From CAYSCZ01 sp964429655 (lineage in GTDB: Bacteria; Bacteroidota; Bacteroidia; Cytophagales; Cyclobacteriaceae): 64,000 nt of DNA. The translations under genes were made by a program, and so were the position numbers. The stretch's first letter is position 1, and each line of letters opens with the position of its first letter. The stretch lies in assembly GCA_964429655.1 (NCBI GenBank), contig CAYSCZ010000008.1, positions 10,807 to 74,806 of the forward strand. The letters run 5' to 3'. A model generated the notes under the pieces. That model worked only from the letters and a program-made list of their open reading frames with translations. It was not told the DNA's origin and made no database searches. This document shows, one piece after another, positions 53,366-62,540 of this stretch.

Positions 53366-53866
53366 ATGCAAAAATATTTTCCTTTAGACAAAAATTATAT
53401 CCTTGAATCTGCTCAAAAAGATTCTAGGGATAATTTTTTCTCTCTTCTTAGTCATTTAATAAAAGTCTACTATTTCAAGATTTTTAACCCTCTAAACTTA
53501 AACGACGAAGTAAGCACAAGAATTAATAACCTCAAAGGGCTACCAGAAAATGAGTTTAGTCTGTTTTATGATAATCTTGCAGCAATATACAGGCTACAAC
53601 ATGCTGATAATCAGCTTGAATTGCTCTGGGATGGAACCTCCCACTATGCAAAATTCAGAAAGGATTGGGAAATTTTTTATAGCTCAAAGCTTAGCAGTTT
53701 TTTATCTGATAGGAACCTTCTGAAAGTTCTGATAAAACAGTTGCTAAGTGCTAGTTCAAATCATCATTTTTTAAACATTTATCTAAGAGAGTACCTGGAA
53801 ACCTTATTTCAGATTAGAATAGACAGGAGAAAAAAAACTGACAAGATTCTTCTGCTCGCTCAGTAA
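53366..53866 (+). CDS. Hypothetical soluble helical protein
   Basis: A 166-residue protein without signal peptide, mainly helical (QKYFPLDKNYILESAQKDSR, SLLSHLIKVYYFKIFNPLN, KVLIKQLLSASSNHHFLNIY) with a basic end IDRRKKTDKIL. I do not recognise it. A terminator and a -7 box lie just before it. The 3' end overlaps the acylphosphatase gene by seven bases on the opposite strand. Confidence 0.65.
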   Translation: MQKYFPLDKNYILESAQKDSRDNFFSLLSHLIKVYYFKIFNPLNLNDEVSTRINNLKGLPENEFSLFYDNLAAIYRLQHADNQLELLWDGTSHYAKFRKDWEIFYSSKLSSFLSDRNLLKVLIKQLLSASSNHHFLNIYLREYLETLFQIRIDRRKKTDKILLLAQ

Positions 53867-54135
53867 ACGATTTCAACGAATTTATACTCTTCATTAACAT
53901 CAGCCCTGTCAACCGTTAAGTCATTTACTGCTGCTAATTCAGGGCCTTTCTTACACCATGCTATAAAATCTGAAAGCCCATGCTGATACCCCTGAACAAA
54001 AATTTTAACACTCCCATCTACTTCATTTTTCACCCATCCGGCTAAACCTAATTGCATTGCTTTTTCTTGTGCTGATTTCCTGAAAAAGACTCCCTGCACT
54101 GTACCTTCTACTTTAATGCTGTAGGCTATCATCAT
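53860..54135 (-). CDS. acyP: Acylphosphatase
   Basis: A small enzyme that hydrolyses acyl phosphates. The hallmark VEGTVQGVFFRKSAQEKA contains the substrate-binding arginine, and GWVKNEVDGSVKIFVQG contains the catalytic asparagine. Total 91 residues, normal. Its start overlaps the deoC stop by four bases, so the two are coupled. Confidence 0.95.
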   Translation of the reverse strand: MMIAYSIKVEGTVQGVFFRKSAQEKAMQLGLAGWVKNEVDGSVKIFVQGYQHGLSDFIAWCKKGPELAAVNDLTVDRADVNEEYKFVEIVY

Positions 54136-54782
54136 TCTTCTTTTATTATTTTCATAGCCGCGGACGTGCCTATTCTATCAGCACCTGCTTTAATGAGTTC
54201 AACAACCTTCTTTTTGGATACAATACCACCTGAAGCTTTAATGCCAACATTTTCAGGTAATACTTTTCGAAAAAATTCTATTTCTGACCCGTCTACCGGA
54301 CAGTGATCAAAATAACCTGTTGAGGTCTTTAAAAAATCAGCGCCGATGTCGGCTACCAATCTTGCGGCATTCTTTTTCTGTTCATCATCCCAAAACCCGG
54401 GTTCTATAATAACTTTTAAAAGACATCCATTTTCATGTGCTACCTTAGAAATCTTTGCTAATTCAATTTTAGTCCATGGCATTTTAATATTAAATGCAGA
54501 AAAGTTCATTACCACATCAACCTCATTTGCTCCATCCCTGATTGCGAGGTTTAATTCTTCCATTTTAGTTTCAGTCATTTGATTACCAAAAGGAAATCCC
54601 ACAGGCGTTATTAATCTTAAACCATAGCCATTTATTTCTCTACATGCCCTCTTAACCCAAAAAGGGGGAACGCAAATACCTAAAAACCCAAATTCTTTGG
54701 CCTCTGCCACTAATTTGTCTACATCACTACCAGTAATAAGTGGACTCAGGTCGGTATGTTCCAGGTATCCGTTTATTTTCAT
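54132..54782 (-). CDS. deoC: Deoxyribose-phosphate aldolase
   Basis: Splits 2-deoxyribose-5-phosphate into glyceraldehyde 3-phosphate and acetaldehyde in deoxynucleoside breakdown. Key parts are NEVDVVMNFSAF, LLKVIIEPGF, the Schiff-base segment ADFLKTSTGYFD and KASGGIVSKKKVVELIKAGA with RIGTSA near the end. At 216 residues it is normal. It is followed directly by acyP and lies after a small secreted-protein gene on the same strand. Confidence 0.95.
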   Translation of the reverse strand: MKINGYLEHTDLSPLITGSDVDKLVAEAKEFGFLGICVPPFWVKRACREINGYGLRLITPVGFPFGNQMTETKMEELNLAIRDGANEVDVVMNFSAFNIKMPWTKIELAKISKVAHENGCLLKVIIEPGFWDDEQKKNAARLVADIGADFLKTSTGYFDHCPVDGSEIEFFRKVLPENVGIKASGGIVSKKKVVELIKAGADRIGTSAAMKIIKEE

Positions 54783-54795
54783 CCAATGCTTAACG

Positions 54796-55170
54796 TTAAT
54801 GGACTATGCCACAGACTTTACAAAATATTCTTTTTCCCGGCGGCCTTTTTTTGGGAGGTCTCTTATGACCAAAATAAGTAGGATCTGAGTATTGTGGTTT
54901 GTCCAACTGCCTGTACATTTTTTTATACTTCTTAATGTTTTGTTTCATGCGTTTTCTAAACGCTTTTACTTCCTTGTCATACGATCTACCCAGGCGCTTA
55001 TTAAATTTTTGATAGGTAGAAAAATCGGATGCTCCTATCCGCGCTCTATAATCCTCCTTCTCATCCTTACTTGTTTGCCCGCTTGCCTGAAAGGAATATA
55101 TAAATAACAAGAATAGAAAGAGAAAACAGTTACTGCTCCTATTAACTCGAACGACACGCGCTAAAATCAT
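54796..55170 (-). CDS. Hypothetical secreted basic protein
   Basis: ATG 55170 gives a signal peptide (SNCFLFLFLLFIYSFQASGQ); a GTG at 55191 is the longer alternative. The mature part of about 90 residues is very basic (YQKFNKRLGRSYDKEVKAFR, KRMKQNIKKYKKMYRQLDK, and a tail with RPPKKRPPGKR) and ends FCKVCGIVH with two cysteines. Family unknown. It lies 13 bases upstream of deoC and shares its strand. Confidence 0.65.
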   Translation of the reverse strand: MILARVVRVNRSSNCFLFLFLLFIYSFQASGQTSKDEKEDYRARIGASDFSTYQKFNKRLGRSYDKEVKAFRKRMKQNIKKYKKMYRQLDKPQYSDPTYFGHKRPPKKRPPGKRIFCKVCGIVH

Positions 55171-55223
55171 TATTCCAATTTTTTTATTCACACACGCCTA
55201 TCTAACGTTATAAACTAAAATTA

Positions 55224-56366
55224 TTATTGCAGCGTGCCTCTTTTTGACTGTTCGCGTTCTATGGCTTCAAATAGCGCTTTGAAATTGCCTTTACCAAAAG
55301 AATTTGCACCTTTCCGTTGTATTATTTCATAAAACAATGTGGGTCTGGGTTCGACAGGCTTCGTAAAAATCTGCAATAAGTATCCCTCATCATCCCTATC
55401 TACAAGTATGCCTAATTGTCTCAATGACTCTATTGACTCATCAATCGCTCCAACCCGGGCAGTAAGTTCATTGTAATAGGTTTCAGGAATATTCAAAAAT
55501 TCAACCCCCCTTTTTTTAAGTTCACTCACGGCATCAATTATATTATCTGTTGCGATGGCAATGTGCTGAACGCCTGCTCCTTCATAAAAATCTAAGTACT
55601 CTTCTATTTGTGATTTTTTCTTGCCTTCCGCCGGTTCATTGATAGGAAATTTAATTCTACCATTGCCATTAGTCATCACCTTACTCATCAATGCCGTGAA
55701 TTCTGTGGAGATATCTTTATCATCAAAAGAAATTAGTTGGGCAAAACCCATCACTTCTGCATAAAATTTTGCCCAGATATTCATTTCTCCCCACCCAACA
55801 TTGCCTACCATATGATCCACATATTTCAATCCTAGAGACGATGGCTTATATGCTGGTTTCCATTCAACAAATCCCGGCATAAACGTACCCCTATAGTCTT
55901 TTCTTTCGATAAAAAGGTGTACGGTATCACCATAAGTATGAATACCGGATTTTTTTATTTTACCAAATTGATCCTGTTCTTCCAGTGGTTCCATAAATGA
56001 TTTTGCGCCCCTCGATACAGTCTCATTATATGATTTTTCTGCATCATCCACCCAAAGAGCGACAAACCTAACACCATCACCGTGCTTATCAATGTGTTTA
56101 CCGATTTCGGTATTGCTTTTTAACGGTGAGGTGAATACCAATCTGATTTTATCCTGTACTACAGCATAGGAATTTCTATCCTTTAGACCTGTTTCAAGGC
56201 CAGAATAAGCTAATGGTTGGAAACCAAAAGCGGATTGATAATAATAAGCTGCCTGTTTTGCATTGCTTACATAAAATTCAACGTAATCAGTACCATTAAC
56301 CGGTAAAAAATCTTTGGCCTTAGGAAATATCTTTTTAATAGTTTTGTTTTCTAATTGATCATTCAT
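55224..56366 (-). CDS. hppD: 4-hydroxyphenylpyruvate dioxygenase
   Basis: A non-haem iron enzyme that converts 4-hydroxyphenylpyruvate to homogentisate, the second step of tyrosine breakdown. Two vicinal-oxygen-chelate halves are present. Iron ligands lie in KYVDHMVGNV (His), GVQHIAIATDNI (His) and PTLFYEIIQRKG (Glu). The C-terminal GANSFGKGNFKALFEAIERE is typical. ATG 56366 is chosen; the frame opens further at GTG 56390. fahA lies at 40 kb in this window. Confidence 0.97.
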   Translation of the reverse strand: MNDQLENKTIKKIFPKAKDFLPVNGTDYVEFYVSNAKQAAYYYQSAFGFQPLAYSGLETGLKDRNSYAVVQDKIRLVFTSPLKSNTEIGKHIDKHGDGVRFVALWVDDAEKSYNETVSRGAKSFMEPLEEQDQFGKIKKSGIHTYGDTVHLFIERKDYRGTFMPGFVEWKPAYKPSSLGLKYVDHMVGNVGWGEMNIWAKFYAEVMGFAQLISFDDKDISTEFTALMSKVMTNGNGRIKFPINEPAEGKKKSQIEEYLDFYEGAGVQHIAIATDNIIDAVSELKKRGVEFLNIPETYYNELTARVGAIDESIESLRQLGILVDRDDEGYLLQIFTKPVEPRPTLFYEIIQRKGANSFGKGNFKALFEAIEREQSKRGTLQ

Positions 56367-56537
56367 AACAACGCGTTGTGGGTTTAACACTAATTTAGCT
56401 AAATTGACTTGAATGATCTAATTGGCATTACTGTTGTTTTAAATTTTAAAGCAGATCATTTTAGCAACAAATTTGAGGAATCTTATCTTTTATAGGTTTA
56501 GTTCGTTTTCCATTGTAGTGTACAGAAAAATATAATA

Positions 56538-58640
56538 ATGAAACAAGGATTAGTTTTAATAAGCACCATAATATTCATCTTAACCTCTTTTGTGGCGCTG
56601 TATTCAGAAGATATTGAAGTAAAAAAAGATACATCAAACATGTTGGTGCCCAAACCAGAACATACGCGGCAAACCTTAATTATAAATGGATTACTTGGAA
56701 GGCATCATTATAGAAAATTAGATCTTAATGATAGTTTATCTTCTATAGTTTTTAATAATTATTTTTCTGCCCTCGATAGAAATAAGTATTATTTCAAAAA
56801 AGGTGATATTGAATATTTTGAGAAATACAGGTATGAATTAGATGATTATCTAAAAAAAGGCGATGTTTCTTTAGCATATCAAATCTTCAAAATTTATAAA
56901 ATCCGTGCAGCGCGTAGAATAGATGAGGTTTTTGAATTAATAGACAGTGGATTTGATTTTGATAAAAAAGATTCTCTGGTGATTGACGATGAGACCCAGG
57001 AGTGGAACACATCAGTTCAGGAGTTGGATGACCTATGGAGGAAAATAGTGAAGAGCCAGGCTTTGAATTTAATGTTAGCGGGGAAAGAATATGACGAAGC
57101 TGCGGAAATCCTGACAAAAAGATATAAAAGATTTGAGAAAACCATTCAACAGTATAACAGTGAGGATGTTTATCAACTTTTCATGAATGCTTACACCAGC
57201 ACTTTTGACCCACACACAAATTATTTTTCACCCATCACTTCTGAAAACTTTCAAATAAATATGAGCTTGTCACTGGAAGGTATTGGTGCCAGGCTTGTTC
57301 AACAAATTGATTATACGAAAGTACATGAGGTTGTGCCGGGAGGTCCGGCTTTCAAAAGCAAAAAACTATTTAAAGACGATAAAATTATAGGTGTTGCTCA
57401 GAGTGATACAGGAAGATTTGAGGATATTATAGGATGGAGGCTAGATGATGTCGTTCAATTAATTAGGGGCCCTAAGGGATCAGTGGTCAGGTTGGTGACC
57501 ATTCCTCATACAGCTGCTACCAATGCAGAATTTGATACAATTAGAATTGTAAGGGATAAAATAAAATTAGAAGAGCAATCAGCTAAATCAGAAATAATTC
57601 CTTTCGATAATGGAGGCGATAGTTACAAGCTTGGAGTTATCACTGTTCCAAGTTTTTACATAGATTTTGAAGAAGCAAGGAAAGGTGTAAAAGACTACAA
57701 AAGCACCACCAGGGATGTTAAAAAATTGATTGCTGAGCTAAAAGAAGAAAATATTGATGGACTATTAATTGATTTACGCCACAACGGCGGTGGGTCACTG
57801 CAGGAGGCAATAGAACTAACAGGGCTTTTTATACCACATGGCCCGGTGGTTCAAATAAAAAATTCCGATGGATCGATGGATGATGGAACGGACAAAGATT
57901 TTAAGACTTATTATGATGGTCCACTAGCTGTGATGATAAATAGGTTTAGTGCTTCAGCATCTGAAATATTCTCAGGGGCAATACAGGACTATAAAAGAGG
58001 TATTGTGGTTGGAGAGTCGACTTTTGGAAAAGGCACTGTCCAGAACCTTATTAGCTTGGATAGATTTTTGAAGGGGCCTAAGATTGCCGGAAACTCAGGC
58101 TCAAATTCGGATGTAAAATACGGACAATTAAAAATTACTCTGGCTAAGTTTTATAGAATAACGGGAAGCAGTACTCAAAAACGAGGGGTTCAGCCTGATA
58201 TAAAATTTCCTTCCCCATATGAAGATGAGAATTTTGGTGAAAGTTCCAGAGACAATGCTTTACCTTGGGATAAAATCTCATCAACTTCTTACGAAGAATC
58301 GGATTTGATCTCAGAAGAAATCATTAATCGGCTAAATGATCTTTATCTTGATGATCTTAATACAGATAAAGGCTTGAGGCACCTGGTTAAAAATATTGAA
58401 GATAGAGATAGAAATAAGGATAAATCGGCAGTTTCATTAAATCTGCAGGAAAGAAAACGAGAAAAGGGAAATAAAAAAGAGCCAGAAGAAGATGATACCT
58501 CCGACATCGAAACTACAACAATTAATGATTCAAAGATAAATGATGAGAAATTAGAAATTGAGAAAAAACTCTCGGATGATCCCTATCTGAAAGAAGGTCT
58601 CAGGATACTCGCGGAGCTTACCGAGATTGAAATAGGATAA
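56538..58640 (+). CDS. prc: Tail-specific (C-terminal processing) protease
   Basis: A periplasmic S41 protease of the Prc/CtpA type. A signal-like helix (LVLISTIIFILTSFVALYS), a helical N-terminal domain (residues about 40-230), PDZ (SLSLEGIGARLVQQIDYTKV, PGGPAF), the S41 core LLIDLRHNGGGSLQEAIELTG, a Ser-cluster FSASASEIFSGAIQDYKRG (Ser 471-475) and the catalytic Lys498 in TFGKGTVQN are visible. A C-terminal DUF3340-type region (700 residues in all) follows and ends in a highly charged, low-complexity tail. Confidence 0.94.
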   Translation: MKQGLVLISTIIFILTSFVALYSEDIEVKKDTSNMLVPKPEHTRQTLIINGLLGRHHYRKLDLNDSLSSIVFNNYFSALDRNKYYFKKGDIEYFEKYRYELDDYLKKGDVSLAYQIFKIYKIRAARRIDEVFELIDSGFDFDKKDSLVIDDETQEWNTSVQELDDLWRKIVKSQALNLMLAGKEYDEAAEILTKRYKRFEKTIQQYNSEDVYQLFMNAYTSTFDPHTNYFSPITSENFQINMSLSLEGIGARLVQQIDYTKVHEVVPGGPAFKSKKLFKDDKIIGVAQSDTGRFEDIIGWRLDDVVQLIRGPKGSVVRLVTIPHTAATNAEFDTIRIVRDKIKLEEQSAKSEIIPFDNGGDSYKLGVITVPSFYIDFEEARKGVKDYKSTTRDVKKLIAELKEENIDGLLIDLRHNGGGSLQEAIELTGLFIPHGPVVQIKNSDGSMDDGTDKDFKTYYDGPLAVMINRFSASASEIFSGAIQDYKRGIVVGESTFGKGTVQNLISLDRFLKGPKIAGNSGSNSDVKYGQLKITLAKFYRITGSSTQKRGVQPDIKFPSPYEDENFGESSRDNALPWDKISSTSYEESDLISEEIINRLNDLYLDDLNTDKGLRHLVKNIEDRDRNKDKSAVSLNLQERKREKGNKKEPEEDDTSDIETTTINDSKINDEKLEIEKKLSDDPYLKEGLRILAELTEIEIG

Positions 58641-58656
58641 AGACCATATAACTGTT

Positions 58657-59457
58657 CTATTCAGCATAAGCCCGATTAGGAACTTCAAATAAATCCTGAT
58701 CTGGTTTAACCGTCCTTAACCTGATATTATCAAAAGCCATTTTGTATTTTTCATCGCCGATGGTATCATTCTCCCATTTATAACCTGTTAAAGCAACCGG
58801 TAATACAAGGTTCCCAACTTTTTTCCACTCATCGTACACCAGGACATTATAATCAGTGGCTTTTGACTCATCGAAGTAGGTTACAGAATAGTTGATAAAT
58901 TCCAGTTGGCTATTTTCCTTATTGATATATAAAATATATTGATCTTCAGGTGAGTCTCCTACCCCATTATTATAAGTTACTAATACCTTATCATATTTTT
59001 TACCATTGAATGTTTCCGTTCCTATTGACTTCTGATTGGCTCCGGGATCGGTTACTATAAATGGAAAAGCATAAAAATAAAACCATAAACTATGATAAAA
59101 GCGGGGGGAGCTCCCAGGAAATGATTCTTTATTAGGATTTACCCATATTTTTTCACCGTTAAATCCCAATTGATAATCTTCTGTAATTATTAGCACCTTT
59201 CTGTTTTCCAGATCAATTAAATGATGCTCTCTACCCTCTTTGGTGATTTTGTCAAAGTCTAAAGATTTATAATCCCTCCAAGTATCCAATCCGCCATGTG
59301 CTTGTAGAGCTTTTGATAATGGTTGAGGATATTTTGAGTAATCTACTGATGGTTCTTCTTTACTTTTTTGCGTTGATGAATCCTCTTTGTTATTTCCACA
59401 TCCAATCATAAATGATAAGGCAATAAAAAGGATGAGTGCGTGTGATCTGTTCTTCAT
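58657..59457 (-). CDS. DUF6503-like lipoprotein
   Basis: A lipoprotein with a signal ending SFMIGC (Cys20) and a polar linker (NNKEDSSTQKSKEEPSVD). The mature domain starts ALQAHGGLDTWRDYKSLDF, with REHHLIDLENRKVLIITEDY, FNGEKIWV, RFYHSLWFYFYAFPFIVTDP and NYSVTYFDESKATDYNVLVY; this order matches Bacteroidota DUF6503-type proteins, which look like outer-membrane lipoprotein carrier (LolA-like) folds. The molecular role is not known. It converges with the protease gene, 16 bases apart. Confidence 0.8.
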   Translation of the reverse strand: MKNRSHALILFIALSFMIGCGNNKEDSSTQKSKEEPSVDYSKYPQPLSKALQAHGGLDTWRDYKSLDFDKITKEGREHHLIDLENRKVLIITEDYQLGFNGEKIWVNPNKESFPGSSPRFYHSLWFYFYAFPFIVTDPGANQKSIGTETFNGKKYDKVLVTYNNGVGDSPEDQYILYINKENSQLEFINYSVTYFDESKATDYNVLVYDEWKKVGNLVLPVALTGYKWENDTIGDEKYKMAFDNIRLRTVKPDQDLFEVPNRAYAE

Positions 59458-59557
59458 ATTTATTAAGTTATTAAGCTAGACAAATATCAAAAAATATTTG
59501 TGGAAATGTATTACCTTTTGATGCATAGTGTAGTACTACTTGAAACACTTATTGGTT

Positions 59558-60469
59558 ATGAAAATCTTTATAATCTTCATTCTGCTTCTATGGTTCATCC
59601 AACCTATATTTGGTCAAAATACAATTGACAAGAAATCGCTCACAATGGAAAATATTAAGTCGCTCATGGTAGATGCGTCATTTTCTAATATACACATTAC
59701 CGGGCAAGGGAATAAAGTTGTATTCGATGGGATAATTACCGGTTCCGGTAAAAAGGGGAAATATATCATTGAACACGAAATCATCAACGGCAAATTAAAG
59801 GTTTGGATAGATCGCCATGGATCTAATTGGGGATCGAATAATTTAAGATCAAAATTAAACTTTAAAGTACCTGAAAATATAGATATAGTCATTGATAACA
59901 GTTCTGGAAATATAGAATTAGAGAATTTAAGTGGGAATTATATAGAAGTAGATGCCAGTTCAGGAAATATAACGGTCAATAATATCAATAGCGATATTTC
60001 GGTAGAGGCATCATCTGGCAATATCAAACTTAATGGTGCCAAAGGAAACATTAGCGCTAATGCGTCCTCAGGTAACCTGTCACTGAATGACATAACAGGA
60101 AATATAAACGCAAAAACTTCATCCGGAAATATTACGATAAGAAATTCAAAAGGTAATATCTCAGCCACAAATTCGTCAGGTGGTATAAAAATCGATGATG
60201 CCACAGGTTCATTAGAATTAACTACTACGTCTGGAGGCATAAAAGGTACCGGAGTTAAAATAACCGGTGATTCATTTTTAAGCTGTTCTTCGGGGAATAT
60301 TTCCATGGATGTCGAAAATAATCCTGAAGAATATGCCTACGATTTGAAAACTTCCTCTGGCAATATCAAAGTAGGTAGTAACATATCTGCCGAAGATAAA
60401 TTCTTTAAAAGAACGGAAGGGGTATTAATAGCAGCCAAAGCCTCTTCAGGAAATATAATAATTTATTAA
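59558..60469 (+). CDS. Secreted beta-repeat (DUF4097-like) protein
   Basis: A protein of 303 residues from ATG 59558, with signal KIFIIFILLLWFIQPIFGQ. The mature region is a run of short beta strands with the repeated element SSGN (for example ASSGNIT, ASSGNIK, ASSGNLS, TSSGNIT) every 18-22 residues, as in DUF4097-type beta-solenoids. No catalytic site is seen. The protein probably forms a solenoid that binds to or folds at the envelope. A TTG at 59540 is a longer start. It is followed after about 110 bases by the OPT transporter. Confidence 0.85.
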   Translation: MKIFIIFILLLWFIQPIFGQNTIDKKSLTMENIKSLMVDASFSNIHITGQGNKVVFDGIITGSGKKGKYIIEHEIINGKLKVWIDRHGSNWGSNNLRSKLNFKVPENIDIVIDNSSGNIELENLSGNYIEVDASSGNITVNNINSDISVEASSGNIKLNGAKGNISANASSGNLSLNDITGNINAKTSSGNITIRNSKGNISATNSSGGIKIDDATGSLELTTTSGGIKGTGVKITGDSFLSCSSGNISMDVENNPEEYAYDLKTSSGNIKVGSNISAEDKFFKRTEGVLIAAKASSGNIIIY

Positions 60470-60581
60470 TTCTTATCAATCATCTAGTTTTTGAAAGAAT
60501 TTTTAGGGCCATGTTTTGAGCTTGTGCAATCAATTTGTATTTTACCAGGATTAATCACAAAAACTTGGTAACAAATTCATT

Positions 60582-62525
60582 ATGGCCAAACCATACATTG
60601 ATTCTTCAACCAAACTTCCCGAAGTTACTTTAAAAGCAGTACTATTAGGCGCTCTCCTTTCTGTAGTTCTATCAGGGGCCAATGCATATTTAGGATTATT
60701 CGCGGGTATGACCGTTTCAGCGTCTATTCCAGCAGCAGTAATCTCAATGGCAGTATTGAAATTATTCAAAAAGCATAATATACTGGAGAACAACATCGTT
60801 CAAACATCTGCCTCTGCCGGAGAGTCTTTGGCTGCTGGTGTGATTTTCACCTTTCCGGCATTGGTTTTAATGGGTTACTGGCAGGATTTTAACTACCTGG
60901 AAACATTTCTTATCGCTCTATGTGGCGGTATACTGGGTGTATTTTTCACCATTCCGCTCCGTTCAGCATTGATCGTCAAGCTTAAACTTAAATTCCCCGA
61001 AGGTGTGGCAACCTCGGAAGTATTAAAATCAGGGGAAGAAGGGGGCAAAGCGATTAGATATTTGGTGATAGGCGGCCTTACTGGTGCAGTGATTAAATTA
61101 TTTGAAGCAGGATTCAAGATATGGGAGGGGATTTTCGCAAAAGCCGGATATATTGGTAAAGCTTATACCTTTTTTGGAATGAACCTCTCTCCCGCTTTAA
61201 TTGCAGTGGGATATATCGTTGGAATCAAAATTGCTATTTTGGTTTTCGCTGGTGGAGTCATTAGCTGGTGGATAGGTATACCCATCTTTGTTGCGATAAA
61301 TGGCAATCCGCAAGACCTTGACCCTATTTCATTAGGTTATAGTATATGGAGCAGTCACATCAGATATCTGGGTGTAGGTGCAATGGTTGTTGGTGGTTTG
61401 TGGGCACTTATTAGTTTGAAGGATGCTATTTTAACCGCACTTCAAGCCGGAATCAAAGCCTTAAAAGATAAAGTTGATCAATCAAAGATTTTAAGAACAG
61501 AACTGGACACACCTATGTCCTGGGTGATCATTGGCATTGCGGTGATGATCATTCCGATATTCATCATTTACCTAAGGTTGGTTTCAGATATTTCAATCTC
61601 TGCATTGATGGCCATTATAATGGTTATCGCCGGATTTCTTTTTGCTTCAGTTGCAGGCTATATGGCTGGTTTGGTAGGCAGCTCCAATAATCCCATTTCA
61701 GGAGTTACTATCGCTACCATATTATCCTCAGCATTAATTTTAGTTGCACTGATGGGGTCCGGAGCTGAAAACGGACCGGCAGCAGCTATCATGATCGGAT
61801 CAGTTGTTGCCTGTGCAGCGGCTATAGCTGGTGATAATATGCAAGATCTAAAGGCAGGTAATCTGCTTGGGGCCACACCAAAAAACCAGCAAATTATGCA
61901 GATGATTGGCGTAATATCTGCCGCAGTTGTATTGCCTCTTGTCCTTCAATTATTAAATGCCGGCTATGGATTCGGCCCGAAAACCGCTGAAAACCCTGAT
62001 GCCCTCGCGGCGCCACAAGCTACACTCATGCAAAGTGTGGCGGAAGGCGTCTTTGGTGATGGATTGCCATGGACCATGGTTTATACAGGTATGGCCCTAG
62101 GGGTGCTTATAATAATTTTGGATAAAATACAAGAAAGAAGAAAGTCTGATTTCAGGGTACCCATTTTAGCAGTAGCAGTAGGTTTATATCTTCCTTTTGA
62201 ACTTGATAGTGCCATCATGCTGGGAGGTATCATCTCATGGTTGATTATTCGATATCAGAAGAAAAAAAGCAGCGATTTATCAACTGAAGAAAAAAATAAA
62301 GCAGAGGGACGGAGCAACAGGGTTGGATTATTGTATGCATCAGGATTAATAACCGGAGAAGCCCTGGTAGGAATTATTTTAGCCATTCCTGTGGCAATTT
62401 ATGGTACTTCTGACGTGATGTCTCTTCTTAAAGACCCAATTGGTAATGTACCGGGACTAATCGTTATACTGTTTGTTTGTTATTGGTTATATCATTTAGC
62501 CGTTAAAGCCTTTAAAAGTGAATAA
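60582..62525 (+). CDS. Oligopeptide transporter, OPT family
   Basis: An inner-membrane transporter with about 16 helices, 647 residues. It begins with PEVTLKAVLLGALLSVVLSG ANAYLGLF-type helix, has SASAGESLAAGVIFTFPAL, LKFPEGVATSEVLKSGEEGG (the conserved loop in OPT proteins), GGVISWWIGIPIF and SNNPISGVTIATILSSALI and AIAGDNMQDLKAGNLLGATP. It imports small peptides or metal complexes by family; the substrate here is unknown. Its stop is inside an 18-base palindrome shared with the convergent gene. Confidence 0.92.
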   Translation: MAKPYIDSSTKLPEVTLKAVLLGALLSVVLSGANAYLGLFAGMTVSASIPAAVISMAVLKLFKKHNILENNIVQTSASAGESLAAGVIFTFPALVLMGYWQDFNYLETFLIALCGGILGVFFTIPLRSALIVKLKLKFPEGVATSEVLKSGEEGGKAIRYLVIGGLTGAVIKLFEAGFKIWEGIFAKAGYIGKAYTFFGMNLSPALIAVGYIVGIKIAILVFAGGVISWWIGIPIFVAINGNPQDLDPISLGYSIWSSHIRYLGVGAMVVGGLWALISLKDAILTALQAGIKALKDKVDQSKILRTELDTPMSWVIIGIAVMIIPIFIIYLRLVSDISISALMAIIMVIAGFLFASVAGYMAGLVGSSNNPISGVTIATILSSALILVALMGSGAENGPAAAIMIGSVVACAAAIAGDNMQDLKAGNLLGATPKNQQIMQMIGVISAAVVLPLVLQLLNAGYGFGPKTAENPDALAAPQATLMQSVAEGVFGDGLPWTMVYTGMALGVLIIILDKIQERRKSDFRVPILAVAVGLYLPFELDSAIMLGGIISWLIIRYQKKKSSDLSTEEKNKAEGRSNRVGLLYASGLITGEALVGIILAIPVAIYGTSDVMSLLKDPIGNVPGLIVILFVCYWLYHLAVKAFKSE

Positions 62526-62540
62526 CCATACGTATGGTTA
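62523..62540. repeat. 18-base perfect palindrome joining two stop codons
   Basis: TAACCATACGTATGGTTA is its own reverse complement. Its first three bases are the OPT stop (TAA) and its last three are the stop of the receiver/PP2C gene on the other strand. No T run follows, so it is not a typical terminator; it may still work as a short hairpin in both transcripts. Confidence 0.9.

Noticed and set aside
59938..60306. 122-codon minus-strand frame inside the SSGN-repeat protein
   Set aside because: It is antisense to a well-supported gene; the repeated amino-acid pattern only mirrors the repeats of the sense strand.
59880..60460. Repeated DNA in the SSGN protein as a possible CRISPR array
   Set aside because: Repeats are codon-level and imperfect, with no constant spacers; they encode the protein repeat.
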